This document shows, in pieces, positions 34,301 through 46,600 of a stretch of 64,000 bases of DNA. The position numbers were made by a program, and so were the translations under genes. Under the pieces are notes generated by a model that was not told where the DNA came from, made no database searches, and saw only the letters and a list, made by a program, of their open reading frames with translations. Position 1 is the stretch's first letter. Every line of letters begins with the position of its first letter. Source of the stretch: Cyathus striatus (lineage: Eukaryota; Basidiomycota; Agaricomycetes; Agaricales; Nidulariaceae). Location: NCBI GenBank assembly GCA_025738555.1, contig JAOVFP010000002.1, positions 8,184,001-8,248,000 on the forward strand, written 5' to 3'.

Positions 34301-35215
34301 TAATGCTCGTCGAAATTGGTTTACAGAATTCGTAAGGTCGTCTACGGATCCAGAATGATTGAAACGAGCCATATATCCAGCAGCGAGGCTATTTACGTAC
34401 TGGTAACTTAATCCAGTAGAAGATATTTCTTCAAGGACTAATGCTTCATTCAGGAAGTCAATAGACTCCTTGAGATCATCCCAATTTGCTGAACGTTCGA
34501 AGCGGATGTACCGATAGTAACCAAGCCACCCAAGTGACGAAATTCTGTCCGCTTCGTCCGTTAGCTCAGAAAGGGCCAGGCGATGATGTTTTATTGCCGC
34601 ATCGAGATCGTCAAGACCGCCTGTGATTTCGAATCTAGTGATTAACTCCTTTGTCAAGTAGTCAAGACACATTTTGGAATGTGGACCAGTATAACCTGAG
34701 CATTGGAGCGCTTCCGTATGGATCGATATCGCTTCGTTTATATCATCAGCCAACTTCACATGCCGGTACCTCGCTTCGAATGAAATCCCAAGGTTTGTCA
34801 AAGCAGTAATGCGATCCGACGCGGATTCAGCCATGTCCAATAACTGGCGTTGCTTAGAAATAACCTCTTCTAGGACACTGAGATCCTTGGTGAAACGGAA
34901 CGTTATCATGCGGCATGCAGCGAGATTACTCATGACTTTCCAACGGGATGGATGTGTAGGGGAATAGTGAACGAGTGCGTCTTCGTATGCTTGAGCAACC
35001 TCTGTCAGTTGTTCCGTGTCGCTGGACTTGTTATAGTTTTGCATCAGCTGAGAAAATAGATCGTTTCCACGCTGATGATGCTCTTTAGCAAGACGTTCCT
35101 CAGACGATATCTCTATTCAAAATGTATGATTAGACCATGTTATGTGCTTGGGATTAAGCATGAAAGTAACCAGCATACCATCATCTCGTGTCGGGTTGGA
35201 TTCTGTCTCTGGCAT
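31364..35215 (-). CDS. TPR-CHAT protein (putative caspase-like protease)
   Basis: Two exons (35215-35179 and 35112-31364) joined by a 66-nt GT-AG intron give 1261 residues. The long frame alone starts at 35044, but the frame continues upstream to a good acceptor (GAATAG), and the short first exon adds MPETESNPTRDD, so I prefer that start. The N-terminal two thirds are some 12 to 14 tetratricopeptide-like repeats of about 48 residues, with recurring ALxLxPxGHP and NLAxxLxxRF motifs. The C-terminal part is a CHAT domain, a clan CD peptidase fold. It has an apparent catalytic His at about 1125 (HFACHGFQHP) and Cys at about 1167 (FLSACHTATGD), both intact. Such proteins are numerous in Agaricomycetes and are thought to act in regulated proteolysis or cell death, but substrates are unknown. 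No membrane segment or signal is visible. Confidence 0.9.
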
Positions 35216-35717
35216 AGCGATCAGTAGATTAATCGCCGATGATAGCTGTAATGCCAATGAACGTTTGAACTGTTATAATCTACTTATTTCAATCAGTTGC
35301 CCTGTACCCATATCAACGTTTCATCGATGATGCTGTGCAAATGCGATACGCAAGTATACTTACGTTGCATACTAAAACTTAAGACGGTTCAGCGTTTCAT
35401 AACACAGTGATAACTAAAACAGAATACCCCGACTTAAGTTGATGCACTGTACGATCTTCATGAAGCCTTCTACGATGAACATGAGTAGACTACAGGCCGA
35501 GGGCTGCCGAGAGCAGCTTCAAGCTTCAGCACACCGCTTGTTGAAGCCGGACGTTGCCGGTTCTTTCTCAGCGTGCGATTAGCTTACGTTAAGGGCCTAA
35601 GCGATAGAAATCCAGACCGCAGCACAAGGAGTCTTCCCGGGCCGAATTTCCGACCGGAGGTAGTAGGTCCGAGGGGGGCGAGAAATAAATTTTTGGATCA
35701 ATTTTTTTTACCAGGTA
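35216..35717. other. Upstream region of the TPR-CHAT gene
   Basis: No separate gene is seen. In frame with the proposed start, the sequence stays open back to a TTACAG at about 35243, so a further small upstream exon is possible. The stretch ends at the first mariner-like element. Confidence 0.5.
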
Positions 35718-36536
35718 CAGTCATCAACCACCCAACGTGACACACCACCCTACGTGACAAACCCAACTAATTGACTTCTCCTAACGTCAAATCTATGGCT
35801 ATCACTACAATTCTTTTTGTATTTTTAGGCCTAGTATCCTTGATGACTGTACAGTCATCAACCATTACACGTGACAACAAAACTTGAAGTTGTGATTCCA
35901 CATTATCTAGTAGATATTCTACTATAAAAATTGTACATATGGATAGATACAATCATATAGAATCACTTTGTATAATTTTTACCGCGCTGTGTTTTAGCAG
36001 GGAACGAACATTCGCAAAATAGTTGAGGGGACTGGATTCTGATAAAAACCACATGGCGTGACAGCCGCTGATGGCAATACAGTTTATTACAAACACTTCA
36101 AAATTAAAGATTGCCGAAGTCCGGATCATTAATATAAACAAAACCTCCTTGTCTCGCAACACTGAGCACTTCAGATTTCTAGTGATATCAGAGAACATAG
36201 ATACACTTTACTCATAAAAACATTTATACAGGTTTATTACATTGAATCATAGCTACTTATCCTATAAAAAAGTTAAATTAAGTACCTTTATTGAGTAATA
36301 CATGCCATGTATTTTTTGGAAATCTCATGTTTGGGGTAACTCTCCAACTTAATTTATATGTCATATATCTATTTCAATAAATACTTGTAAAAATACTGTT
36401 GGAACTCATTACTGGGATATTAGGCCTAAAAATACAAAAAGAATTGTAGTGATAGCCATAGATTTGACGTTAGGAGAAGTCAATCAGTTGGGTTTGTCAC
36501 GTTGGGTGGTGTGTCACGTTGGGTGGTTGATGACTG
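35718..36536. mobile_element. Tc1/mariner-like element with TIRs of about 120 bp
   Basis: The left arm (CAGTCATCAACCACCCAACG onward to about 35838) is repeated in inverted orientation at 36415-36536 with only a few differences. TA lies at both borders (35716-35717 and 36537-36538). The interior of under 600 bp has no transposase frame, so this is a non-autonomous element. Inside the left arm a second pair of ends meets head to head at 35840-35861. Confidence 0.82.
35840..35861. repeat. 22-bp perfect palindrome made of two element ends
   Basis: TTGATGACTG, TA, CAGTCATCAA reads identically on both strands. It equals two terminal sequences of the mariner-like family facing each other across a shared TA. 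The sequence to its right (CAGTCATCAACCATTACACG) is a variant end, suggesting a nested or abutting relative. Confidence 0.75.
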
Positions 36537-36876
36537 TATTTTTGATGGTCCTCCATATGAATCCCTTATCACAGACCAGTTTAAATGCGCTACAAAGTCA
36601 CTGAGAACCCTTTTAGAAACATTACTTATTTAGTATGGCATTTTTCTACTACCTGGGGCCCTACAACATAGAAAGTAGCACAAACAGTTGAACATGGACT
36701 ATGTTAAATACTCACACACACTTTGTATATATTACCAATTTATATTTGATTCATGATATTTCATAAAAGACAGGATGCACAAGCATCCTAAACAGCAATG
36801 TATAAGAAATGAAGCTGAAGTACTGTCATCAGCAACATGAACAAGATCAGAACCCTGTGTCACTGCAATACTCGTA

Positions 36877-37672
36877 CAGTTGAACCCCTCTTAAGTCATA
36901 ACCCTCGTAAGTCATAAAATTAATAAGTCATAGATATTTCGGTCCACCGACTTAGTTCGCAGAGATTCTTAGAGCATAATCCATAAAGTTCATAATCCAT
37001 AACTCATATGATTTTGTGCGGGAAACCTCATAATATTACATAAGCATGCCAGCGCTTATACATCCCATTCATCGTTCCCTACCGTCAAATTTTGTATTTA
37101 CTAACTCCCTGCCCACCCTGGCACGCCACTTTGTCTTAATGGTTTGAATAGTATGTGTTTTTAGTGCCACTGGTCCAACCCAGGGCCACCTACGTGTCTG
37201 AGAGCAATTCGAGAGTGTCCAGTCTGCAGTCTGGAGGTAATGTTCGGGACTGTGGATGAGGATGTTCAGGATGTTCAAATAGAACCTCGTCCAGCCAGGC
37301 GTGATGTTCTTGCGGCTGTATCAATTATTAAGAAATACACCGAAGACATGAATGATCCAATTTCCCGCAAACTCGACACCATTTTGGGCTCGTTTAATAG
37401 ACAGCTTCGCCTCGAAAAGTTCAAGAATATGAAAGATACGGCTTTAACTGACTTTTACAAAAATAATAAGCTATTTTAGGCCTTACTACTTAGGTACTTA
37501 GATTTCTCTTCAACGTAAATAGTCCTAAGCTGTAAGCTTCACTCATGAATCATGAAAATCATTATTTTTCCGAAAAATTTCCTTTTTTGGAAGGTCGCTC
37601 AAAAGTCATATATCTCATAAGTCATACGCTGGCCAGTCCACCAAAGCGTATGACTTAAGAGGGGTTCAACTG
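36877..37672. mobile_element. Pogo/Tigger-type element, internally deleted
   Basis: The ends CAGTTGAACCCCTCTTAAGT are inverted at both sides, and TA occurs at both borders (36875-36876 and 37673-37674). This end sequence resembles pogo/Tigger elements. Copies of AAGTCATA are clustered inside each end as subterminal repeats. A frame at 37240-37479 encodes the probable last part of the transposase. The 796-bp length shows that most of the gene is missing. Confidence 0.85.
37240..37479 (+). pseudogene. C-terminal remnant of pogo-type DDE transposase
   Basis: The 79-residue frame contains AAVSIIKKYTEDMNDP, RKLDTILGSFNRQLRLE and DTALTDFYKNNK. This is the pattern of the tail of Tigger/pogo-like (CENP-B-related) transposases in fungi. 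The helix-turn-helix and catalytic DDD region are absent, so it cannot act as a transposase. It lies inside the element at 36877-37672. Confidence 0.65.
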
Positions 37673-37674
37673 TA

Positions 37675-38633
37675 ATCTGAAAACTGTGTTAATTTAGTCA
37701 ACGTAAACATTTTCGGTGTTTCGACCCTTTTGACATGTTGGTTGATGTCACCGCTGTATCTTTAGTGCGTAATTGAAATTTATGTAAATGTAGCTAATTT
37801 TCATTGATACTTCTAAGTTCTAACACACTTCTAATTAGTTAAGCTACATAGTACCGCATTACATTCAAGTTATCTCAGTTGAACTATTGAATACATGTTT
37901 CACGGTAGTTGAAAGTTACAAACTAACAGTGTGTCAGACTCAGTTGTACTGGCATGAGCGACGAAAGTCGAAGTAAAACTGGAATCAAGAATGTAATTAC
38001 TATACTTACCTCAAGTGTAAGACTAAGAGTGTGTTGATGCAGACGCGAGACAAGTGCGATCTTCAGGATTCCTCGATGTTCGACTGAATAATTATGAGTC
38101 ATGCATGAAGGTAAGCGAGAAGTATGATAGACTTAGGCACGCTATGTCGATTGAGGGCCTCGCTGGCACAAAGGCCTATTGTACGATTGGAAACTGGTCG
38201 ATGAAGTTTGCCGTTGCTTTGTGTCAGAGTATGGACGATGGGGATGCGAAACGGAAGCTCGAAGAGGACATGCGGACATTTGTATATGAGGCTATTATGG
38301 CTTTGTTGACGCATGAGGGAAGTTTTGGAAAGAGGTATCTTGAGTGTGAGCCTCTTCTGCGAACTGTATGAGATTTGTTATGTAGTTTGAAATTTTGTGT
38401 TTTTTATCCAATATGTAATATTGAACAAAAGTATATAAGCTAGAACGACATAGACTATAGCTTAATGAAAATATACGCATCGTAAATGATCCTTTAATAT
38501 AGCTCACTCGACACTTCCACTGCAAGTACTTGACAACAAATTCAATAGAAAACTTGTTCTCGAGATCCAGTATATGTATAATAAGGGTATAAGTTAGAAC
38601 ATCAAAGGCGTACAAGCATAGCTTAATGTAAAT
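37675..38633. other. Spacer between pogo element and GMC gene
   Basis: Contains one small frame described separately (38054-38371). The remainder is AT-rich without coding signs. Confidence 0.5.
38054..38371 (+). CDS. Hypothetical small protein, 105 residues
   Basis: The C-terminal half (CQSMDDGDAKRKLEEDMRTF, then VYEAIMALLTHEGSFGKRYLE) has amphipathic, helix-like character and plausible codon use. I do not recognise a family. It is too close to the transposon cluster to exclude a captured or decayed fragment. The upstream bases contain splice-like sites, so an extra exon is possible. It converges on the GMC gene with about 260 bp between the stops. Confidence 0.28.
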   Translation: MRSSGFLDVRLNNYESCMKVSEKYDRLRHAMSIEGLAGTKAYCTIGNWSMKFAVALCQSMDDGDAKRKLEEDMRTFVYEAIMALLTHEGSFGKRYLECEPLLRTV

Positions 38634-40664
38634 CTATGCATCTTGAATGATCACCTGTGCTGCCTTTTCAGAGATCATATAAACGGCAGAGACGATGTAC
38701 AAGCTTGGAATCTTAGGGAACACACTAGCATCCACCACGCGCAGTCCATCAACTCTACGTATTCTGAAATTTGAGTCCAGTACCGATGCCGCGTCACCAT
38801 CAGCACCAATAGGCACAGTGCACGAAGCATGATGACCCCACGCTTCGTTTCTGATCCAGTCCTTGATATCCGCCTCTGAGCTAACGCCAGGACCAGGAAT
38901 CTCTTCCTTAAACACACCTCCTAACGGAATTACACTAGCAAACATCTTCCGTGCGAGCTGGAAGCCTTCAAAAGAAGCTTGAAGATCCAAATCCCCACCG
39001 ATCGTAAAGCTCTTGAAGCTTATCTGAGGGACGTCCCTGGGGTCACTCGATCTCAGGGTAACGGTCCCGGCGTTATTCCTGCTATGAGCCTTGAGTGACA
39101 ACCAGGTCCAGTGTCGTGCGTCTGCACTGGTACGATTCGAGTACCCAGGGAAGTACCCGTGGAAGTTGGCTGGAACCCCAGCGATAATCACATCGGCCTC
39201 TGTAGGTTCCGAGACACTAGTTTGCTGCACGATACCGAGAGCATAACCGTTCGTCGCATACGTCCCTCTATCGAGGGCGTTGTTCTTCCATTGCGCGAAG
39301 CATGGGTCGTTGGTCGTATTCAGGAAAGTACAGCCTTCCAGAATGACAAAATCGGTGTCTGTGGACCCTACGATACCAACTTCGTATCGGTCCTGCATGT
39401 TCGTTCCTACAGCGGGGCTGTCGAGGATTACGGGGATCTGTAGAGCTTCCAGCTCAGATCTAGGACCGATACCGGAGAGTTTGAGGATTTGAGGGGTGTT
39501 GAATGCACCCCCAGATACGATGACTTCCTTGGCTGCGAAGAAGGACCCGGAACTCGAGGGTGTGATGTTGGGAGAAGACCGAGGATCTGCACTGTAGAGC
39601 GACTGACCTGTGAGGTAGTCGACACCGGCAGCACGTGGAGTTCCAGTGGAGTTGTCGAAAACGACGCGCGTGACGAGGGTATTAAGCTGAATATCGAGCT
39701 TGTACTTCTTGTTCCCACTCGAGTCGACGGCACTGGCAGTATCCAAGATGAGCTTCCGAGGACCAGCGCGAGTTTTAGGGACATTAGAAACGGAAATGGG
39801 AACCTGGTACAGTCCTGTAGCGGTATCCCTCCCAGGCGAGTCGTTGTTCATGTCCTGAGTGAGAACCTGAGCAAGCTCGCCAACAGTCGATAGCAAGCCT
39901 CCCAAGATACCCTTCCCCATCGCTGTAGCTGCTCCCTGCACCATACTGATCACTTTAAGATCCTTCAGCACCAGTCGTAAATCCGTCAACGAGGTATCAA
40001 GCCACCCGCTAAACCCATGTCCAGGCGTACCGGGGAGGAGATACTGGTTGTTTTCAAGCTTCACCCAGAATTGGCGCATGTTGTCGGGGGACCAGGAGGA
40101 GTCGCCTGTGATGTCGGCAATGTGGGACCAGTCGCTCTCGTGTGGGTATATCGTGACCATTGCATTGTGTTCTGCGCACCCTCCTAGTGTCCCAGAACGA
40201 GGGTAGTAGATCCCTAACGGTGTACTGCCTGAAGGTGGATTGGGACCCACGAAGAACCGACCATCTGGCTGCTGCCATGTGAACTTGGAGTCCATTTGAG
40301 CTTGGGTGGGATCGTCGAAGTGGGAAACAAAGTATTGCCAGTGGATGGGGGTGTATTCGGATGCTTGAGCTTGTAAAGCGGGTACTTGGACGAATGAGTC
40401 CTCGCCATGGTCATCTCCGGCGTCGATGAGGAGAACGGAGAATCCAGCTTGAGCGAGACGCGCTGCTAGAGGACCACCTCCTGGACCTGATCCGACGACG
40501 ATATAGTCGTATGTATTGGCGGTGGTTTGGTTGACTGCACGAGCTTCGGGGGTTATGATCCGCGCACTAGCGAATACGTTAACATAGCTTGATAAAGATC
40601 ACAGAGTAACGTACCAGGCGACTGCCGCACATAGGATAACGGGAAGAAAAGCTCCTACCAACAT
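38634..40664 (-). CDS. Secreted GMC-family flavin oxidoreductase
   Basis: Two exons (40664-40615 and 40566-38634) and a 48-nt GT-AG intron give 660 residues. The first 17-18 residues (MLVGAFLPVILCAAVACA) are a signal peptide, so the enzyme is extracellular. The FAD-binding loop is YDYIVVGSGPGGG (about 36-48). The second GMC signature is GAFNTPQILKLSGIG, and the C-terminus has HHASCTVPIG with the active-site His at about 595-596, then VVDASVFPKIPSLYIV. The second catalytic His or Asn of glucose and aryl-alcohol oxidases falls in this last segment and is not evident, which hints at a divergent substrate. The family (CAZy AA3) oxidises alcohols or sugars and yields hydrogen peroxide or reduced acceptors in lignocellulose decay. 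The exact substrate cannot be told. Confidence 0.9.
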
Positions 40665-43600
40665 CTTAAGCGACCGACGGATATTTTTTTGGGGGGACGT
40701 CTGGGGACGTGGCAAGGGTGGAGCGTACGCGTACGGCTTGGAAGGATTCCTTGTTTAAATTGATTCCAGCGCGACAACAATAGCAGCCGTATGTGAACAT
40801 GTCGTCATGTTATTCAATAAAAGTGATATGGCCGACGCGGCTAATACTTCTTCATCATTTGAGCTGCTTATGTACGACTAATGAAAGAAGCAGCTTCAAA
40901 ATAAACAGTGAGCATGAATCTCGTTGGAATTTGCTTTGAGCTCCAACAGATATGGTCATGTGACTTGGTACTGCGTGGATACGTGGGCTTGGGGAGCAGA
41001 GAAGTGCTTGTAATCGAAGAGTATAATGGTGACTTCGTTCAACTTGGAGGTCGACATCCCACGTCAGTTGAGCGAAGGACACTGGAATGGCATATCGCTT
41101 GCAGTTGTCAAAGTCACCTCGACGCCCGCACACGTGCGATTAATTGATTGATCTGCAGTAGGACTGAAACTTCCACGAACGAACTCTGGTCAGTACTTCT
41201 ACAAAAGAGGACGGTAAGAGGACGTAGGTAGAGTTGTGAAACGTGGAGTGGATGAGTACGTACGTTGGCCATTGGCATCCTTCCAACATAGTGCTCCAGT
41301 ATACTATAGCTTCCATGCCAGAAGCACCTCGAGATAATTATGGAAGATTATAGAAGACGCTACGAGAAGGTACGGAGAAAACGGTCGTCGGTAGCACAGC
41401 ATATTCCGTTAAGCTACATGTTCAGCATCGGTTGGCCTGACGAATGGTTTATGGGGCGAAATGATTCACAGTTCGTGCCTTGCGGAGGTCGGTTTCATCT
41501 TCGTTTCTGTAAGGTTGGCATGATGCAATATCATAGTTATGTTGATAATGAAGAGCTTTCATATCGTGAAGAGATGTAAAGAAAGGCTGGAGAAGGAAGT
41601 GAGGAGTATTCAGTGGTTGTTGTGGTACTGGGCAAGTTACGCGCTACGCGTCACGGACAGGTTGGTTGACCATGACAGCATGACCAAACGTGACAAGGAG
41701 GCGTGACTAGGCGTGATGGTCAAAGCTGTCGGTAAATGGATACAAATATAGTGTGTTATTCTCACGATCACCGTGCAGACAGACAACATGCAGAGGTCAG
41801 CAGAAGTCAGCTCGGACTCGTCTCGCAAGATTGGTTTGTTTAAGCTTACATTAGTCACACCATATATGCCACTGAAATTATATTTACTCACTTATAATTC
41901 CAGCGAACTAATTAGCCTCGGCTGCAACATAAGAACTATCAATCAATCCGCCGGCATAGTATGTTGGAAGGAACGTTATAGAAATTCACTGGTTCCCAGG
42001 TACATAAGTAGCACCGAATGAAATTATCAGTTAAAAGTATCTGCATCATCCTTAATATCGGACAAGATCACAATGGTCGCTGTCAGGGTAATGTCTCCGG
42101 GTCGCCCAAATATCCATGTAATGCCCAAAGGAGGATAACGAGGTCGGCCAAGATAATCTTGTCAAGGGAATAGAACACTTCTTTACAACTTGCTGCTTTA
42201 AATATGCTAGTTTACTGCTTTGAACTTACTATGATTGAAAACGTTCTCCGACTAAAACTTCACTGCACAGACTACATTATAAGTGCGCCAATTTTCTCAC
42301 TTACCCTGCCCGTAGCTCCCGGTATCCAAGAATAACCATGTCCGTACACTCATCTGCACAGACGACGGAACACATGGACACCCTTAGTTATTTCTTCTTA
42401 TCCCTAGCTGCTTATTTCTGATCCTGAATCCGAATTGAACGCGATGAATACATCATTCGATCACTTTCCATCACGCTCCATCAGCTTCAAGTCTATCAGT
42501 TCTCGAAATTTCCCGGCCAGGGACCCAGACAGAAACAGCCCGGAGTTTATATCCGGGGAAAAAGAAGAAGGTGGAAGTGGCTGGAAATGTTAACTCTGAT
42601 GCAACAGCTTGAGAAGTCAACGACGATCTGTTACCGAACGTACCGCCGGCACAATGCGGTTCCTCGAGACCCTGAGTAGCTATCCGTAGGCACAGCTCGG
42701 TATACCCTGAGTACATTGATACCCTGGACCATTTAAACCTACGACATAGCTCAGCGAGTTCATGTTTTAGTTCTGAAGTATGAATCTGAACTTGAAGTTA
42801 ATGAGAATTTATGTGCTTAAACGATAACCAATGGTATAAGCCTTGAGTCGATCCCTTCACATCCTTTACTTATGTTTGTCTCCTCCAGCTGGCATATTTA
42901 AGGGGCTACATGAATAAATATAGTCCTCTAGGTTCTCGCTCTTCCGCTAGCAGCATGAACGACAATTTTAGAACGTCGATCTGACGTTCCTGTCAGCAGC
43001 CTGAATGTAATGTAAGTTATATCGTCTGTCTGCGACAGTCTATACCGTTTCTCCTAAACGAATATTATTTCTTCCCTGCCAGCCACGTACCATCGTCAAT
43101 ACGTAGTATGTACGCATGGGAACTCTATCGCCCACGTCTTTAATATGATATATTTACGTTCGTCCGGGACTTAGAATCGCGCAAGCATGCAATGATTTTC
43201 TGTTTCTGCATTTCAACAACCAATGCATGTTTTCATTAATATTTTATCAGTAGGTGCAGGGCACGCTCCTGAGAGAAAGGATACCCAATCCGAGTCTATA
43301 TTTGTCAGACGATCAGACAAAAATAGACGCTCAAGCGCTAAACGCTATATAACATGGTTTTCATGGCACGAGAACATGTCTACATACGATCGGGATTAGA
43401 GCTGCGAACCGCACGGGAACTTACCGATGGCAATACTAGCAATAGGTGGATAGGTGCACTATCTTAGACATTCGCAATTGACATATCTGATTGACCTCTA
43501 ACACTTTGATCTGTCCCTTTTTAGTGATATGCTCCCGACATAGCAACAGTTAGCAAGGACATGTCCGACCTGAAAGTATAAGCCGTTTCATTGGCGGGTT

Positions 43601-46600
43601 TTCGGTGGATTCTCACTTTCGGACCGAATGTCATAATAATTCTGCGGCCGGAGATTCACATCCAGGATCGAATGCAATTGCATCACACCGCAGTGGGAAA
43701 GGAAGTCATCCGTGGGACCCGCAAGGATATGTTTAGATTAATGGGTCGTCGTAATTTCTGCTTCCAGTTCTCTATGGTGGCCCCTATTGAAGGTGTACGG
43801 TGTCGTTTTCATTAATCTAGGTATCATGAACCCGCTTTTCAATTTTCTTCATTTACATTTGAATGAGTAAGGGGCTTACGAATGATTCTGTTGTCTGAAG
43901 CAATAATAGTTTCAATAGCTCCCTTCGAAGATAGTCGCATGATGTTGTAACACCACCGGCGGTAAGTCTTTGATCGTGGCGTACTAGCCTTCGGTATACC
44001 ATCCTCACTCCGGCGGTCCACCAAGGTACGACGATGTTTGCAAACGGTAATGGAACGCTGCCATGGAATAACGGCAGCAGAGATGAGGAGAAAACAGTCG
44101 GTAACTTACGTGGGTCGCTATCTCACACACACGAAAGAGACGATACTGCATTCGTCCGTCTGCGTTGTTGTACCCCAATCGTCGAAGGGCAATCTGCGAG
44201 TGCGACTTGCCGCGTCTGTGTATTCGCTGCCTACGGCGCGACAACTTTAGAATGCCATAAGTAAGGCCGACGGAGATGACATGCGGTAGGAGATAACATG
44301 GCTAATCACGGTATTTGGTCGTGGAGCTGAGAGCAGTAGAGACAGCGTATGCGGATATATCACCCACGTACTTCGTGTTTACTCATTTGTTCTTATCGCT
44401 TCCACATTATTCCGTAGCTATATATACCTGACAAATGCCCCGCTGGAAAGGATACTCCGTATGTATGACAAGCATCAAAAGCCATATCACACGCTATTGA
44501 TTATCACGAAATGACGATTACTGTTATCGAGGGTTGAATATTCTTCTCTCGTTGTCAGTTCTAACTGAATGTAATGTCGCGACAGCTTTGACCAGTGGAT
44601 AATTACATTGTATACAGCGTCGATTTCATTGACATGGGTATGCCTTATCAATTTTTTCGACGTATCTTTCACTCGGTGTAGATCAGTGACACCGACGATT
44701 TACTTATTCAACCGCCGGCAGTGTGCTAGTAGCACGATCAATAAAATCTTCCGCCGGTAAGTTCGCAATTCGAACATTCACAAAGAATCTGTCGTTACCT
44801 TCGCTATACATAATACGATGACGCCTACGAACGCCTTACTGCAAAGCGTATACATCTGACGGGTAATGCGGTTATACATTGTAACCATATGAGAGTATAT
44901 CCCCCTCAGTAACGTTCTATCTACGTTCATTCATGTAAAATATTGATATCGAATCTATACGCGAGGATTAGAGCAAGCACTGGTTTCAAATCAGAAGCAT
45001 CACAACTACCTTATGAACGATTACAGACCAACCAACTATGCAGTCTCCTAATCTCTCTTCTTCAATCCGAAGATCACCTTACAATATCCCAATCTAGTCC
45101 TTAAATGTTTATCATATATTAAGCGTTGATGCCAATAATGACAGAACCACAAATTTAGAGGAAATGGAGTTGTCTGAAACCGTAAATGAGAGCGATTGTA
45201 AACATGAGTTCGTTCTACAGCATTCAGAACAAGTCTATGATCGTCCTCGAGCTAACCGTGCACCGCCGGCACTCTCAATGCTGATATGGAATGCCGCATT
45301 ATGCCGCTCAAGGACAATGTGAAGGAAAGACATAACATTAATAGACACCGTAAGCTACTATCTTCCATGTGGGAGTCGGACGCTCTCAGTTTCCACCCTA
45401 TAATTATCCAAGAACAATGATAAGCAAAACATATGGCCAAGGCTTAGGCCCGGCGGCCTGGTTTCCGGCGGTTATATTTGTGCTGAATGTCCAGGCGTTC
45501 TATGTAGATGAGAATAAATACACTACACTGTACAAATTCAATACAGGAGTAGTAATACTTAATATGCTAGTAATCAGTTGATTCATAAGTACATGGTAAT
45601 GGCAATAATCACAGCAGAAGATAAACTTTTGATTACCAGGCGATTACCTTGCGCTAAGATTCCTACAAGGGGATCGAGGAATCATCATCATTTCAAGTCT
45701 ACCTTCATAACCCCTTGAAAGCCCCAAAAATGATCGCCCTTTCTGTCCGGCGGCATCCGCTGCGAAGCTTACTTCCCAGCCTAGATATCATCAGACCCTA
45801 CTCGTCCCTGCCACATCTGCGTACAACGGTGATCTGAGTTATTTTCGATTGAGATTCTTTGCAATCTACATACAAGTACGTCTTCGATATATATGTATAT
45901 GGCGTTACAGGTCTGGATTTCTAGATTTTATCGGTCGAAATGGCATGCATTAAGGGTTTCTTTTCAATTCGGTGCTCGCTGTGCAAGTTATACAGAGAGT
46001 GTGATCGGTAAGTTATTAAAGAACATTCATTCTGAAAGACATACTGTGGGCATGCTTCGGGTCGAATATCCGGGAATTCATAGAAACAGCTTTCTCACTG
46101 CATCTTCACCCCGACTGTCAGCTTGATAGACGCTGAAAGAAGAATGCAGGGTAAACGACAGAGCTGATAACGCACTTATCAATCATATTTGTCTCTATTT
46201 ATCAAGCCCGACAAGGATTACCAAAGCTAGCGAGGGGGAGAGTCCCCTCTGGCAACTACACCCCTGTTACGGCGTATAGCCACCTTATTGTACCTGATGG
46301 TGATTCAACTCTCCCTGAGGGCAATGATTTCATTCCTCGTAGCGTCACGGGTCGTATCATGGGGAATGTCATTGCCATGCGACTTCGGTCAAAGGTCGGG
46401 AGAGTAAGTAGGTTGTTGCATGCTACGAAAATCAGATATCTGCTGCACCATTGCTGTATGGGAAGTGTTAGAGATTTGACATTCTAATCTACTTTAGACA
46501 AAGGAGGTCTCTTTTACATAACGTTGATAGGAAGAGATTAGAACGGAAAAAGTTTAGTCTTCTAGTGTCGGAATACGCTCCGAGCTTACTTCCTCAGATC

